A stretch of DNA of 5,926 nucleotides from Streptosporangiaceae bacterium (GCA_030045215.1 JASIBJ010000739.1:1-5926); one strand, 5' to 3'. Shown: positions 1-5,728, counted from the first letter of the stretch. Notes: generated by a model from the letters alone, not told the origin. Translations and numbers: made by a program.

Positions 1-323
1 CCGGCGTCGCCACCTCCGTCAAGCTGCCCGCGGGCGGCGTCCTGATCAGCACGAACCAGTCGGTGCTGCTCACCGGCCCGCAGCCGCAGGCCTACCTGGT
101 CAAGCTGCTCCGCACGCTTGGCAGCGGCACGGACATCACGCTGAAGATGTTCTTCCAGAAGCAGGGCCTGGTCACGCTCCAGGTACCGGTCTTTGCCCGC
201 GCCACTCACTATGTGACGTACTCACCGGCACCGAGCGCGACCGCGGTCACGACGGCCAAGCACAAGCACCGCACGCGGACCAAGCCGAGCCCGTTGCCAA
301 CTCCGTCGCCGAGCGCCGGCTAG
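1..323 (+). CDS. C-terminal part of a PCu(A)C-like (DUF461) exported copper-chaperone-family protein, truncated at the window edge
   Basis: The reading frame is open from base 3 to the TAG at 321-323, so the start lies outside the window. The visible part begins GVATSVKLPAGG and runs through SGTDITLKMFFQKQGLVTLQVPV. This fits the end of the PCu(A)C beta-barrel, where the family usually reads 'lPAGG...LkaGd..pLtltFekaGtv.v.vPV'. Family members are exported and hand Cu(I) to cytochrome oxidase or other cuproenzymes. The fold match is by eye. The family's HxM copper-ligand motif, expected about 20 residues before FFQKQG, aligns with QAY, so the C-terminal ligands seem to be absent. After the domain comes a tail of about 40 residues: a Ser/Ala/Thr stretch, a basic cluster KHKHRTRTK, then a Pro/Ser/Thr end. 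Such a tail could lie in the cell wall or bind metal or nucleic acid; this is inference. It ends 11 bp from the convergent regX3 stop. It could instead be an unrelated secreted beta-sandwich protein. Confidence 0.55.
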   Translation, partial: GVATSVKLPAGGVLISTNQSVLLTGPQPQAYLVKLLRTLGSGTDITLKMFFQKQGLVTLQVPVFARATHYVTYSPAPSATAVTTAKHKHRTRTKPSPLPTPSPSAG

Positions 324-334
324 CTCCCGGCAGT

Positions 335-1021
335 TCAGCCGACCGGCTCGAACTTGTAGCCGAGCCCGCGGACCGTCACGATGTGCCGAGGGCTGGCGGG
401 CTCGACCTCGATCTTGGCCCGCAGCCGCTTGACGTGCACGTCGAGCGTCTTGGTGTCGCCGACGTAATCGGCACCCCAGACCCGGTCGATGAGCTGCATC
501 CGGGTTAGTACCCGGCCCGCGTTCCTGAGCAGGACCTCGAGGAGCTCGAACTCCTTCAGCGGCAGCTGCACGTGCTCACTGCGCACGGTCACGACGTGCC
601 GCTCCACGTCCATCCTGACCGGGCCGGACTCCATGATCGAGCTGACCGGCTCATCGATGTCGCCGCGGCGGCGCAGCACCGCCCGCATCCTCGCGACCAG
701 TTCGCGCGAGGAGAACGGCTTGGTCACGTAGTCGTCGGCACCTAGTTCGAGTCCGACGACCTTGTCGATCTCACTGTCCTTGGCGGTCAGCATGATCACG
801 GGAACGTTGGACCGCTCCCGCAGGCTACGGCAGACTTCGCTACCGGGCAGGCCGGGAAGCATCAGGTCAAGCAGGACCAGGTCGGCGCCGGTGCGATCGA
901 AGGTCTCGATGGCATCCGGCCCGGTGGGGCAGACGGCCACCTCGAACCCCTCCTTGCGCAGCATGTAGGACAGCGCGTCGCTGAAGGATTCCTCGTCCTC
1001 GACAACGAGCACCCGTGTCAC
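335..1021 (-). CDS. regX3: RegX3/PhoP-type OmpR-family response regulator
   Basis: This 228-residue DNA-binding response regulator controls the phosphate-starvation regulon in actinobacteria when phosphorylated by SenX3. Residues 1-120 are a receiver domain with acidic pocket E8/D9, phosphoacceptor D52 (in LVLLDLMLPG), switch T79 (VIMLTAKD) and K101 (DDYVTKPF). Residues about 128-226 are an OmpR/PhoB winged helix, with LPLKEFELLEVLLRNAGRVLTR, the recognition-helix region TLDVHVKRLRAKIE and the wing RGLGYKFEPVG. Length is normal for the family. The start is a GTG at 1021-1019. It overlaps the senX3 TGA (shared GTGA at 1021-1018) and has a strong Shine-Dalgarno inside the end of senX3, so translation is probably coupled to the kinase gene. 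RegX3 is favoured over another OmpR paralogue because of the SenX3-type kinase upstream and the gpm/mshA neighbourhood. No later gene on this strand is visible, so the operon probably ends here. Confidence 0.93.
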   Translation of the reverse strand: MTRVLVVEDEESFSDALSYMLRKEGFEVAVCPTGPDAIETFDRTGADLVLLDLMLPGLPGSEVCRSLRERSNVPVIMLTAKDSEIDKVVGLELGADDYVTKPFSSRELVARMRAVLRRRGDIDEPVSSIMESGPVRMDVERHVVTVRSEHVQLPLKEFELLEVLLRNAGRVLTRMQLIDRVWGADYVGDTKTLDVHVKRLRAKIEVEPASPRHIVTVRGLGYKFEPVG

Positions 1022-2163
1022 TTAATTGCCTCCCTGACAGATCGCGCCTTTGCGTGATCGTTTCCGCTAACCGAGTAGGTCCGCCCCTGGCGGAGCGGCA
1101 GCCGAAGCGTGAAGGTAGAGCCTCCGCCTTCCTTGCTCCACACCGTGACGTTGCCGCCGTGCGCCGCCGTCACGTGCTTCACTATCGCAAGTCCGAGGCC
1201 GGTACCGCCAGTGGCCCGAGACCGGGCCGGGTCGACGCGGTAGAACCGCTCGAAGATGCGCTCGCGGTCGCGCTCGGGAATGCCGATGCCCTGATCGGTG
1301 ACGCTAACCTCCGCCATCCAGCTGTCGGCGGTCCTCGTGTTCACCCTGACCCTGGTCTTGTCCGGGCTGTAGGCGATCGCGTTCTCGAGTAGGTTCCGAA
1401 GCGCGGTCACGAGCAGGTCCTCATCACCCATGATCGAGATGCCGGTCTCACCGTCGTCCTCCAGGCTGATGCCGCGGGAGGTTGCCTTCATCCGGACACG
1501 GTCGAGCGCCTCGGCGACGACGACGTCGAGTTCGACCGGGCTCGGGTCGGGCACGGGCTCCGCGGCCTGGATCCTGGACAGCATGATCAGGTCCTGGACG
1601 AGATCGGTCAGCCTGGCCGCTTCCTGCCGCATCCGGCCGGCGAAGCGAAGCACCGCGTCGGGATCGTCGGCCGCTTCCTCGACGGTCTCGGCCAGCAGTG
1701 CCAGGGCGCCCACCGGGGTCTTGAGCTCGTGGCTGATGTTCGCGACGAAGTCGCGGCGGACCTCATCAACCCTGCGACTCTCGGTCTGATCCTCGGCCAG
1801 GACCAAGACCAGCCCGCCGTCGCCGACCGCGGGGCCAAGTGGCGCAACACGTACCGCGAAGCTGGTGGCGCGGCCGCCAAACCTGCTGGTCATGATGTCG
1901 ATCTCGCCCTCGCGGGGCATGCCTTCCCTGCGGACCTGACGGGCCAGGGCGAGCAGTTCGCCGACGACGAGCCGGTCCCCGTCGACCAGGCCGAACTCCT
2001 TCGCGGCGTCACTTGAGCTGACGACGCGGTCGTCGCTGTCCACCACGACGGCGGAGGAAAGGAGTACGGCGAGCACTGAGCTGATTCCGGCCGGCAGCTT
2101 CTTCGCCGTCTCGTCGATGCCACGCAACTCTGCAGGCATGACGGCTTTCACCCCCAACTCCAC
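1018..2163 (-). CDS. senX3: SenX3/PhoR-type sensor histidine kinase lacking transmembrane helices
   Basis: This is the kinase partner of RegX3, 381 residues from the GTG at 2163. Residues about 25-130 form a PAS-like sensor region (PAGISSVLAVLLSSAVVVDSDDRVV...). The HisKA helix follows with H145 as the autophosphorylated histidine (FVANISHELKTPVGAL). The HATPase_c domain has the N-box (NLLENAIAYSP, N261), G1 (DQGIGI, D290), F-box (ERIFERFYR) and G2 (GGTGLGLAIVKH, 319-330). The run RIFERFYRVDPARSRATGGTG is typical of actinobacterial SenX3/PhoR. Family members normally begin with one or two membrane helices before the PAS domain. Here only about 25 polar residues precede it, and an in-frame TAA at 2175-2173 prevents extension, so the kinase looks cytosolic. 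A GTG at residue 5 is an alternative start: GGAG sits 6 nt before it. The ATG at residue 9 is a further option. Its TGA overlaps the regX3 GTG. Confidence 0.92.
   Translation of the reverse strand: MELGVKAVMPAELRGIDETAKKLPAGISSVLAVLLSSAVVVDSDDRVVSSSDAAKEFGLVDGDRLVVGELLALARQVRREGMPREGEIDIMTSRFGGRATSFAVRVAPLGPAVGDGGLVLVLAEDQTESRRVDEVRRDFVANISHELKTPVGALALLAETVEEAADDPDAVLRFAGRMRQEAARLTDLVQDLIMLSRIQAAEPVPDPSPVELDVVVAEALDRVRMKATSRGISLEDDGETGISIMGDEDLLVTALRNLLENAIAYSPDKTRVRVNTRTADSWMAEVSVTDQGIGIPERDRERIFERFYRVDPARSRATGGTGLGLAIVKHVTAAHGGNVTVWSKEGGGSTFTLRLPLRQGRTYSVSGNDHAKARSVREAIK
1029..1034 (-). promoter_or_regulatory. Ribosome binding site of regX3
   Basis: The minus strand reads GGGAGG followed by 7 nt (CAATTAA) and the GTG start at 1021. 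It lies within the last codons of senX3. It fixes the regX3 start and supports coupled translation of kinase and regulator. Confidence 0.75.
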
Positions 2164-2169
2164 GGTTTG

Positions 2170-2198
2170 ATGTTATGCGGACGGCGCAGCGCTGCCCA
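2170..2198 (-). promoter_or_regulatory. Candidate senX3 promoter, possibly leaderless
   Basis: On the minus strand, TGGGCA (2198-2193) is separated by 17 nt from TAACAT (2175-2170). Six bases (CAAACC) then lead to the GTG at 2163. The boxes match TTGACA (4 of 6) and the TANNNT -10 pattern with normal spacing. Transcription would begin at or next to the start codon, giving a leaderless senX3-regX3 mRNA. If translation instead starts at the GTG of residue 5, a very short leader with GGAG would result. Judged by eye only. Confidence 0.45.
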
Positions 2199-2425
2199 CC
2201 GGACTACATCCCTGACCTGGGGCTATTTGCCAAATGTTCATGGCGGCAACAGCAGTCGTTAATGTCGATTCTCACTGTAAGCCGTCGAGCGGGTTCAGCG
2301 ACCACGTCGACGGCGCGACCGCCGGCGTTGCCACTCGCTCGCTCCCCTGGCCCTCGGAGGGCTCATGCAGCAGGTGCGTCTGACCGAACTCGGCCAGCCC
2401 GACAGGCTGAATACGCAGGACGGGA
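2174..2425. other. Non-coding region between gpm and senX3 with possible operator elements
   Basis: I see no credible gene in this 252-bp stretch. The open frames crossing it, on either strand, give low-complexity Arg/Pro/Ala-rich peptides with no family motif. The part at about 2221-2280 is richer in A/T than its surroundings. It contains the perfect 11-bp palindrome ATTTG-C-CAAAT (2225-2235). Directly after it, GTTCATG (2236-2242) and GTTAATG (2258-2264) lie 22 bp apart, which is two 11-bp units and recalls the direct repeats of actinobacterial PHO boxes (GTTCACC). The middle unit does not match, so a PhoP/RegX3 site is only a weak suggestion. A small inverted repeat GCCCTC-G-GAGGGC lies at 2350-2362, just past gpm, without a T-run. 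Confidence 0.4.
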
Positions 2426-3169
2426 TTACCTGCCCTGGCTCTTGACTGCCTCGGCGGCGATCCTGGCCGCTTCTGGATCCAGGTAGCGGCCGCCATCGCC
2501 TACCGGGCGGAATCGATCGCTCAGCTCATAGACCAGCGGCATGCCGGTCGGGATATTCAGCTCGGCGATGTCGGCATCGCTGATCCCGTCCAGGTGCTTG
2601 ACCAAGGCGCGCAGCGAGTTGCCGTGCGCCACGATGAGTACGGTGCGGCCCGCCGCCAGATCGGGGATTATCGCGTCGTGCCAGTTCGGCATGAGCCGTA
2701 TGACCACGTCCCGCAGGCACTCGGTCCTCGGCAGCAGTTCGTCCGGCAGCAGCGCGTAGCGCGGATCGGATGCCTGGGAGAGCGGGTCGTCGTCGGGCAG
2801 CGGCGGCGGCGGCACGTCGTAGGAACGGCGCCACAACATGAACTGCTCGTCGCCGTACTGCTCCCTGGTCTCCGCCTTGTTCTTGCCCTGCAGCGCACCG
2901 TAATGACGCTCGTTCAGCCGCCATGAGCGCCGGACGGGGAGCCACGAGAGCCCGGCGACATCCAGAGCGATGTTGGCAGTCTCGATCGCCCGGCTCAGCA
3001 CCGAGGTGTGCACCACCTCAGGGCGCAGCCCCGCCTCGGCCAGCTGCCGGCCGCCTTCGGCTGCCTCAGCCCGCCCTCGTTCGGAGAGCGCTACGTCAAC
3101 CCAGCCCGTGAACAGGCCTTTCGCGTTCCACTCGCTCTCGCCGTGCCTGATCAGGATCAGGGTGCTCAT
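2426..3169 (-). CDS. gpmA: 2,3-bisphosphoglycerate-dependent phosphoglycerate mutase
   Basis: This glycolytic and gluconeogenic enzyme interconverts 3- and 2-phosphoglycerate through a phosphohistidine. From the ATG at 3169 it has 247 residues, the normal cofactor-dependent PGM size. H9 in [10 protein letters not shown] is the phosphorylated histidine. R60 (LSRAIETA), E87 ([11 protein letters not shown]) and H182 ([10 protein letters not shown]) complete the catalytic pocket. [13 protein letters not shown] (about 117-129) and [12 protein letters not shown] (205-216) are family hallmarks. The frame stays open upstream to 3277, but those 36 extra residues are Ala/Gly/Pro-rich and unlike the family. 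[11 protein letters not shown] is a textbook N-terminus, and a -10-like box sits 7 nt before this ATG, so the shorter start is chosen. It lies on the same strand as senX3-regX3, but 262 bp and a candidate promoter separate them, so it is probably its own unit. mshA is divergent. In M. tuberculosis the orthologue gpm1 also precedes senX3. Confidence 0.94.
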   Translation of the reverse strand: MSTLILIRHGESEWNAKGLFTGWVDVALSERGRAEAAEGGRQLAEAGLRPEVVHTSVLSRAIETANIALDVAGLSWLPVRRSWRLNERHYGALQGKNKAETREQYGDEQFMLWRRSYDVPPPPLPDDDPLSQASDPRYALLPDELLPRTECLRDVVIRLMPNWHDAIIPDLAAGRTVLIVAHGNSLRALVKHLDGISDADIAELNIPTGMPLVYELSDRFRPVGDGGRYLDPEAARIAAEAVKSQGR

Positions 3170-3176
3170 GGCGCAG

Positions 3177-3207
3177 ATTCTAGGCGACCGCCGCAGGCCC
3201 GGGGCAA
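3177..3207 (-). promoter_or_regulatory. Candidate leaderless promoter of gpmA
   Basis: On the minus strand, TAGAAT (3182-3177) is a near-consensus -10 box followed by 7 nt (CTGCGCC) and then the ATG at 3169, so the predicted first transcribed base is the A of the start codon. A TTGCCC box (3207-3202) lies 19 nt upstream of it, slightly far for a -35. No Shine-Dalgarno precedes the ATG, which agrees with a leaderless mRNA, common in actinobacteria. Confidence 0.6.
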
Positions 3208-3296
3208 CGACCGCAGCGGGCGCCGGCCCTCCGGCAGCCCTGCCACCGGCATCTCCACCAGTGAGCGCCCACGGCACCCAGGCCGCCGACCCAAGA

Positions 3297-3355
3297 CCCT
3301 TAATACCGGTTTATCGATAGGAATTATATTCCAAATCCGGCTTTCTTTCAGGGAA
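3297..3355 (+). promoter_or_regulatory. AT-rich island in the gpm-mshA intergenic region, candidate mshA promoter/operator
   Basis: This block is strikingly A/T-rich against GC-rich surroundings and lies 40-98 bp before mshA. It contains the perfect 8-bp palindrome TATCGATA (3313-3320), immediately followed by GGAAT-TAT-ATTCC (3321-3333), an inverted repeat with 5-bp arms. The best -10-like hexamer is TATATT (3326-3331), inside that repeat; I find no good -35 at 16-18 bp. If TATATT is the -10, the mshA leader would be about 55 nt and a protein on the repeat would block it. The regulator is unknown. Confidence 0.45.
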
Positions 3356-3386
3356 CACGGCGGCCACATCCAGGGTTGGTGATTCC

Positions 3387-3391
3387 GGAGG
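3387..3391 (+). promoter_or_regulatory. Ribosome binding site of mshA
   Basis: GGAGG lies 3 nt before the ATG at 3395 and 9 nt before the in-frame GTG at 3401. The spacing fits the GTG better than the ATG, so the true start may be two codons downstream of the one annotated. Confidence 0.65.
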
Positions 3392-3394
3392 TGG

Positions 3395-4669
3395 ATGCCC
3401 GTGCCGCCAGGCCAGCCACGGCGAGTCGCTACCGTCAGCGTTCATACATCGCCGCTTGAACAGCCGGGAACCGGCGACGCAGGCGGCCTTAACGTGTACG
3501 TGGTCGAGGTGGCCAAGCGACTGGCCGCTCGCGGTGTCGAGGTCGACATCTTCACCAGGGCCGTCTCGCGAGACCAGCCGCAGGTAGCCGAGCTGGCACC
3601 GGGTGTGCTCGTACGGCATCTGCCCGCCGGGCCGTTCGAGGATCTGGACAAGTCAGAACTACCGGGCCAGCTATGTCAGTTCACCTTCGAGCTGCTGCGG
3701 ACCGAGGCGGCACATGCGCCGGGCCGCTATGACCTTGTGCACGGTCACTACTGGCTCTCTGGCCAGGTAGGCGCGGTGGCCAAGGAGCGGTGGGGAGTGC
3801 CGCTCGTGCAGTCCATGCACACCCTCGGCAAGGTCAAGAACGCAGCGCTAGCGGCAGGCGATTCGGCCGAGCCCGCGGTCCGCCTGCGCGGCGAGGCCGA
3901 GGTCGTAGCCAGCGCAGACCGCCTCGTGGCCAACACCGAGGACGAGGCCAGGCAGCTCATCGACCGCTACGACGCCGATCCGGCCAGGGTAATGACCATC
4001 AATCCGGGCGTGGACCTGTCGGTATTCCGGCCCGGCTCCCAACTGCAGGCCCGGCAGCAGCTAGGGCTACCGGCCGACGGCGTCGTGCTGATCTTCGTCG
4101 GGAGGGTACAGCCGCTCAAGGCGCCCGACGTGATCCTGCATGCCGCGGCCCAGATGATCAGGGATGACCCTGGCCTAGCCAGTCAGCTCACGATCGCCTT
4201 CGTCGGCGGACCGAGCGGGACCGGGCGGCGGGACCCGGACAGCCTGATCGAGCTAGCTTCCCGGCTCGGCCTGAGTAACCTCGTCCGGCTCGAGCCGCCC
4301 TGCCCGCAACCTGAACTGGCGCGCTGGTACAGAGCCGCAACGCTGGTCATGGTCCCGTCCTATTCGGAGTCATTCGGCCTCGTCGCGATGGAAGCGCAAG
4401 CCTGCGGAACGCCTGTGGTCGCTGCCAGTGTCGGCGGGCTGCGCACGGCGGTGAGGCACGGATACTCCGGCGTGCTGGTGGAGTCGCACGAGCCCGGCCG
4501 CTACGCCAGGGCCGTGCGCGAGCTGATCTATTCCCCGGCAACGCTGGCCAGGCTCCGGCACGGCGCTCGCCAGCACGCGTCACGGTTCAGCTGGTCGGCC
4601 ACGGTGGACTCGCTGCTGCAGCTGTACACGGCGGTTACCACCGAGGCTGCCGCCGCGGTGGACGCGTGA
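3395..4669 (+). CDS. mshA: D-inositol-3-phosphate glycosyltransferase MshA (mycothiol biosynthesis)
   Basis: MshA transfers GlcNAc from UDP-GlcNAc to 1L-myo-inositol 1-phosphate, the first committed step of mycothiol, the main low-molecular-weight thiol of actinomycetes. The 424-residue cytosolic protein is a GT-B, family-4 glycosyltransferase. The N-terminal acceptor domain holds [30 protein letters not shown] (9-38), which is diagnostic of MshA, then [20 protein letters not shown] and [12 protein letters not shown]. The C-terminal donor domain begins near [13 protein letters not shown] and [12 protein letters not shown], where R237 and K242 would contact the UDP phosphates. It ends with [21 protein letters not shown], containing the retaining E-x7-E motif (E325/E333). 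Length and motifs are complete, with no frameshift. The start may be the GTG at 3401 from Shine-Dalgarno spacing. Its stop overlaps the ybjN-like GTG (GTGA, 4666-4669), so the two are co-translated. It is divergent from gpm; in M. tuberculosis the orthologue Rv0486 lies in the same neighbourhood. Confidence 0.96.
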   Translation: MPVPPGQPRRVATVSVHTSPLEQPGTGDAGGLNVYVVEVAKRLAARGVEVDIFTRAVSRDQPQVAELAPGVLVRHLPAGPFEDLDKSELPGQLCQFTFELLRTEAAHAPGRYDLVHGHYWLSGQVGAVAKERWGVPLVQSMHTLGKVKNAALAAGDSAEPAVRLRGEAEVVASADRLVANTEDEARQLIDRYDADPARVMTINPGVDLSVFRPGSQLQARQQLGLPADGVVLIFVGRVQPLKAPDVILHAAAQMIRDDPGLASQLTIAFVGGPSGTGRRDPDSLIELASRLGLSNLVRLEPPCPQPELARWYRAATLVMVPSYSESFGLVAMEAQACGTPVVAASVGGLRTAVRHGYSGVLVESHEPGRYARAVRELIYSPATLARLRHGARQHASRFSWSATVDSLLQLYTAVTTEAAAAVDA

Positions 4670-5256
4670 CGCGGCCCGACCCCCCCGATCCGGCCGCCAA
4701 GCTCGCCGACGCCCTCGCGAGCCTTGAGCTGAGCTACGAGGCGCCCAGGCCCGGTGCCTTTCTGGTCCGCCTGGCGGGCCAGCACAAGCTGGCGACGATG
4801 ACGTGGCTGATAGCCGGAGCTCACAGCCTCCACATCGAGGCGTTCTTCTGCCGCCAGCCGGACGAGAACCATGCCGAGTTTTACCGGTTCCTGCTGGAGC
4901 GCAATGCCCGCATGTACGGCGTCCACTTCGCGCTCGACCCGGTCGGCGATGTCTACCTGGTTGGCAGGCAGCCGCTCGACGCGATCAGCGCCGACGAGGT
5001 GGACCGGCTGCTCGGGTGCGTGCTGACCTACGCCGATGAGACCTTCGACCAGGCGCTTATGCTCGGATTCGGCTCGGCGATCAAGAAGGAGTACGCGTGG
5101 CGGGTGAAGCGCGGCGAGAGCCTGGCCAACCTGCGCGCGTTCGACCGGTTGACCGGCGCGGACAGGGACGGGGGACAGCCGGCCTCGGGTCAGGCCGTTA
5201 GCGGTCCGGCGGACGGCGGCCCTGGTCCGCGGCTAGCCGGACCCGATTTCAGGTGA
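4666..5256 (+). CDS. YbjN-domain protein (Rv0487-like), function unknown
   Basis: This 196-residue soluble protein, starting at the GTG overlapping the mshA stop, matches the protein normally encoded just after mshA in actinobacteria (Rv0487 in M. tuberculosis). The YbjN-like region spans about residues 8-150. It has an initial helix ([16 protein letters not shown]), then strands in [86 protein letters not shown], and a helix ending [15 protein letters not shown]. The fold is related to type III secretion chaperones and suggests protein binding. No enzymatic residues are apparent and the biochemical role is not established. Residues after about 163 are a Gly/Pro/Ala-rich, likely disordered tail whose codons form half of the inverted repeat at 5222-5272. 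Coupling to mshA suggests a role linked to mycothiol synthesis, which is inference. Confidence 0.85.
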   Translation: MTRPDPPDPAAKLADALASLELSYEAPRPGAFLVRLAGQHKLATMTWLIAGAHSLHIEAFFCRQPDENHAEFYRFLLERNARMYGVHFALDPVGDVYLVGRQPLDAISADEVDRLLGCVLTYADETFDQALMLGFGSAIKKEYAWRVKRGESLANLRAFDRLTGADRDGGQPASGQAVSGPADGGPGPRLAGPDFR

Positions 5257-5272
5257 GCTAAGAGCGGACCAG
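5222..5272. terminator. Inverted repeat spanning the convergent ybjN-like and csoR stops, possible bidirectional terminator
   Basis: CTGGTCCGC (5222-5230) and GCGGACCAG (5264-5272) are perfect 9-bp inverted arms. Inside, after a symmetric 3x3 internal loop, TAGC (5234-5237) pairs with GCTA (5257-5260), and ACC (5241-5243) with GGT (5252-5254). Both stop codons (5254-5256 on +, 5260-5258 on -) lie within the structure, so each transcript would carry the hairpin around its own stop. No U-run follows on either strand, so it is not a canonical intrinsic terminator. It may be a U-less terminator or an mRNA-stabilising hairpin. Confidence 0.5.
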
Positions 5273-5539
5273 CCGCGATACGGCGTCGGCGGCCTCCTTG
5301 ACCTTGGCCTCGGCTTCCGGTCCGCCGTGCTCGACGGCCTGTGCCACGCAGTGCCCGAGGTGGTCTTGGAGCAGGCCGACGGCCACCGCCTGCAGCGCCC
5401 TGGTGGCGGCCGAGATCTGGGTCAGCACGTCGATGCAGTAGGTGTCCTCCTCGACCATCCGCTGCAGCCCGCGGATCTGACCCTCGATTCGGCGGAGGCG
5501 CTTGAGGTAGGCGTCCTTGTCCTGCGTATATCCGTGCAT
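5258..5539 (-). CDS. csoR: CsoR-family copper-sensing transcriptional repressor
   Basis: CsoR-family (DUF156) proteins are all-helical tetramers that bind operator DNA and release it when Cu(I) binds. From the ATG at 5539 this one has 93 residues. It begins MHGYTQDKDAYLKRLRRIEGQIRGLQRMVEEDTYCIDVLTQI. The Cu(I) ligand set C35-x24-H60-x3-C64 is intact (TYCIDV and QDHLGHC), with the second-shell tyrosine Y34 just before the first cysteine. This separates it from FrmR- and RcnR-type members and agrees with M. tuberculosis CsoR (Cys36, His61, Cys65). The frame also has a GTG five codons upstream (5554), but no Shine-Dalgarno serves it and it would lie within a likely -10 region, so the ATG is preferred. 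The gene is convergent with the ybjN-like gene (1 bp between stops) and divergent from the gene at 5743. No copper ATPase or chaperone is visible beside it. It probably autoregulates and may control the divergent gene. Confidence 0.92.
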   Translation of the reverse strand: MHGYTQDKDAYLKRLRRIEGQIRGLQRMVEEDTYCIDVLTQISAATRALQAVAVGLLQDHLGHCVAQAVEHGGPEAEAKVKEAADAVSRLVRS

Positions 5540-5545
5540 GCTCTG

Positions 5546-5551
5546 ACCGTA
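5546..5551 (-). promoter_or_regulatory. Candidate -10 box of csoR (leaderless)
   Basis: The minus strand reads TACGGT, then CAGAGC, then the ATG at 5539. The TANNNT hexamer 6 nt before the start codon, with no Shine-Dalgarno, suggests transcription starting at or beside the ATG. No clear -35 is present, so the evidence is weaker than for gpm. Confidence 0.35.
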
Positions 5552-5588
5552 CACCGATTTGGCCAGGGGATCGGGTGGCCGCCCGCGC

Positions 5589-5605
5589 TACCTGCGGAAG
5601 GGGTA
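5589..5605. promoter_or_regulatory. Candidate CsoR operator
   Basis: TACC (5589-5592) and GGTA (5602-5605) form a 17-bp inverted repeat in the csoR/divergent-gene intergenic region. On the minus strand it begins TACCCCT and ends AGGTA, resembling known CsoR sites of the TACCC...GGGTA type. It lies about 38 bp upstream of the csoR -10-like box and 138 bp before the 5743 gene. Only four outer base pairs are symmetric, so this is a suggestion. Confidence 0.35.
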
Positions 5606-5728
5606 AAAAGGGAGGGATACGGGCTAAAGCAAGGCCGGGGTGAACCCAGAGCGCCCGTTCAGCGATTCTTAGGGCAGGACCTGGATACTGAAGTGGCCAG
5701 GCCGGAGCGCGCGCCGGGCCGGCACAAC

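Noticed and set aside
315..331. GCCGG...CCGGC hairpin at the convergent end of the PCu(A)C-like gene and regX3
   Set aside because: Five GC pairs with no T-run are expected by chance in such GC-rich DNA, so it is not called a terminator.
2350..2362. GCCCTC-G-GAGGGC inverted repeat as a gpm terminator
   Set aside because: As a hairpin it forms only about four base pairs with a 5-nt loop, and no T-run follows on the gpm strand.
2365..2442. Short + strand frame MQQVRLTELGQPDRL... (25 codons)
   Set aside because: The composition looks protein-like, but it has no convincing ribosome binding site, runs into the gpm end and matches nothing I recognise.
2175..2486. Open frame on the + strand across the gpm-senX3 gap (103 codons)
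   Set aside because: It has no family motif, Arg/Pro/Ala-rich composition typical of non-coding GC-rich frames, overlaps the end of gpm and has no ribosome binding site.
2272..2496. Open frame on the - strand downstream of and overlapping gpm (74 codons)
   Set aside because: It overlaps the gpm 3' end in another frame, resembles no known protein, and lacks a Shine-Dalgarno and typical codon use.
3170..3277. N-terminal extension of the gpm reading frame by 36 codons
   Set aside because: The extension is Ala/Gly/Pro-rich and unlike the family. The ATG at 3169 gives the standard N-terminus and has a -10-like box just upstream.
3790..4167. Second long frame inside mshA on the + strand
   Set aside because: It is a shifted-frame shadow of mshA, rich in Arg and Gly, with no motif; mshA itself is intact.
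5572..5585. CGGGTGGCCGCCCG near-palindrome upstream of csoR as the main operator
   Set aside because: It is GC-only symmetry with one mismatched pair, common in this base composition. The TACC...GGTA repeat fits known CsoR sites better.
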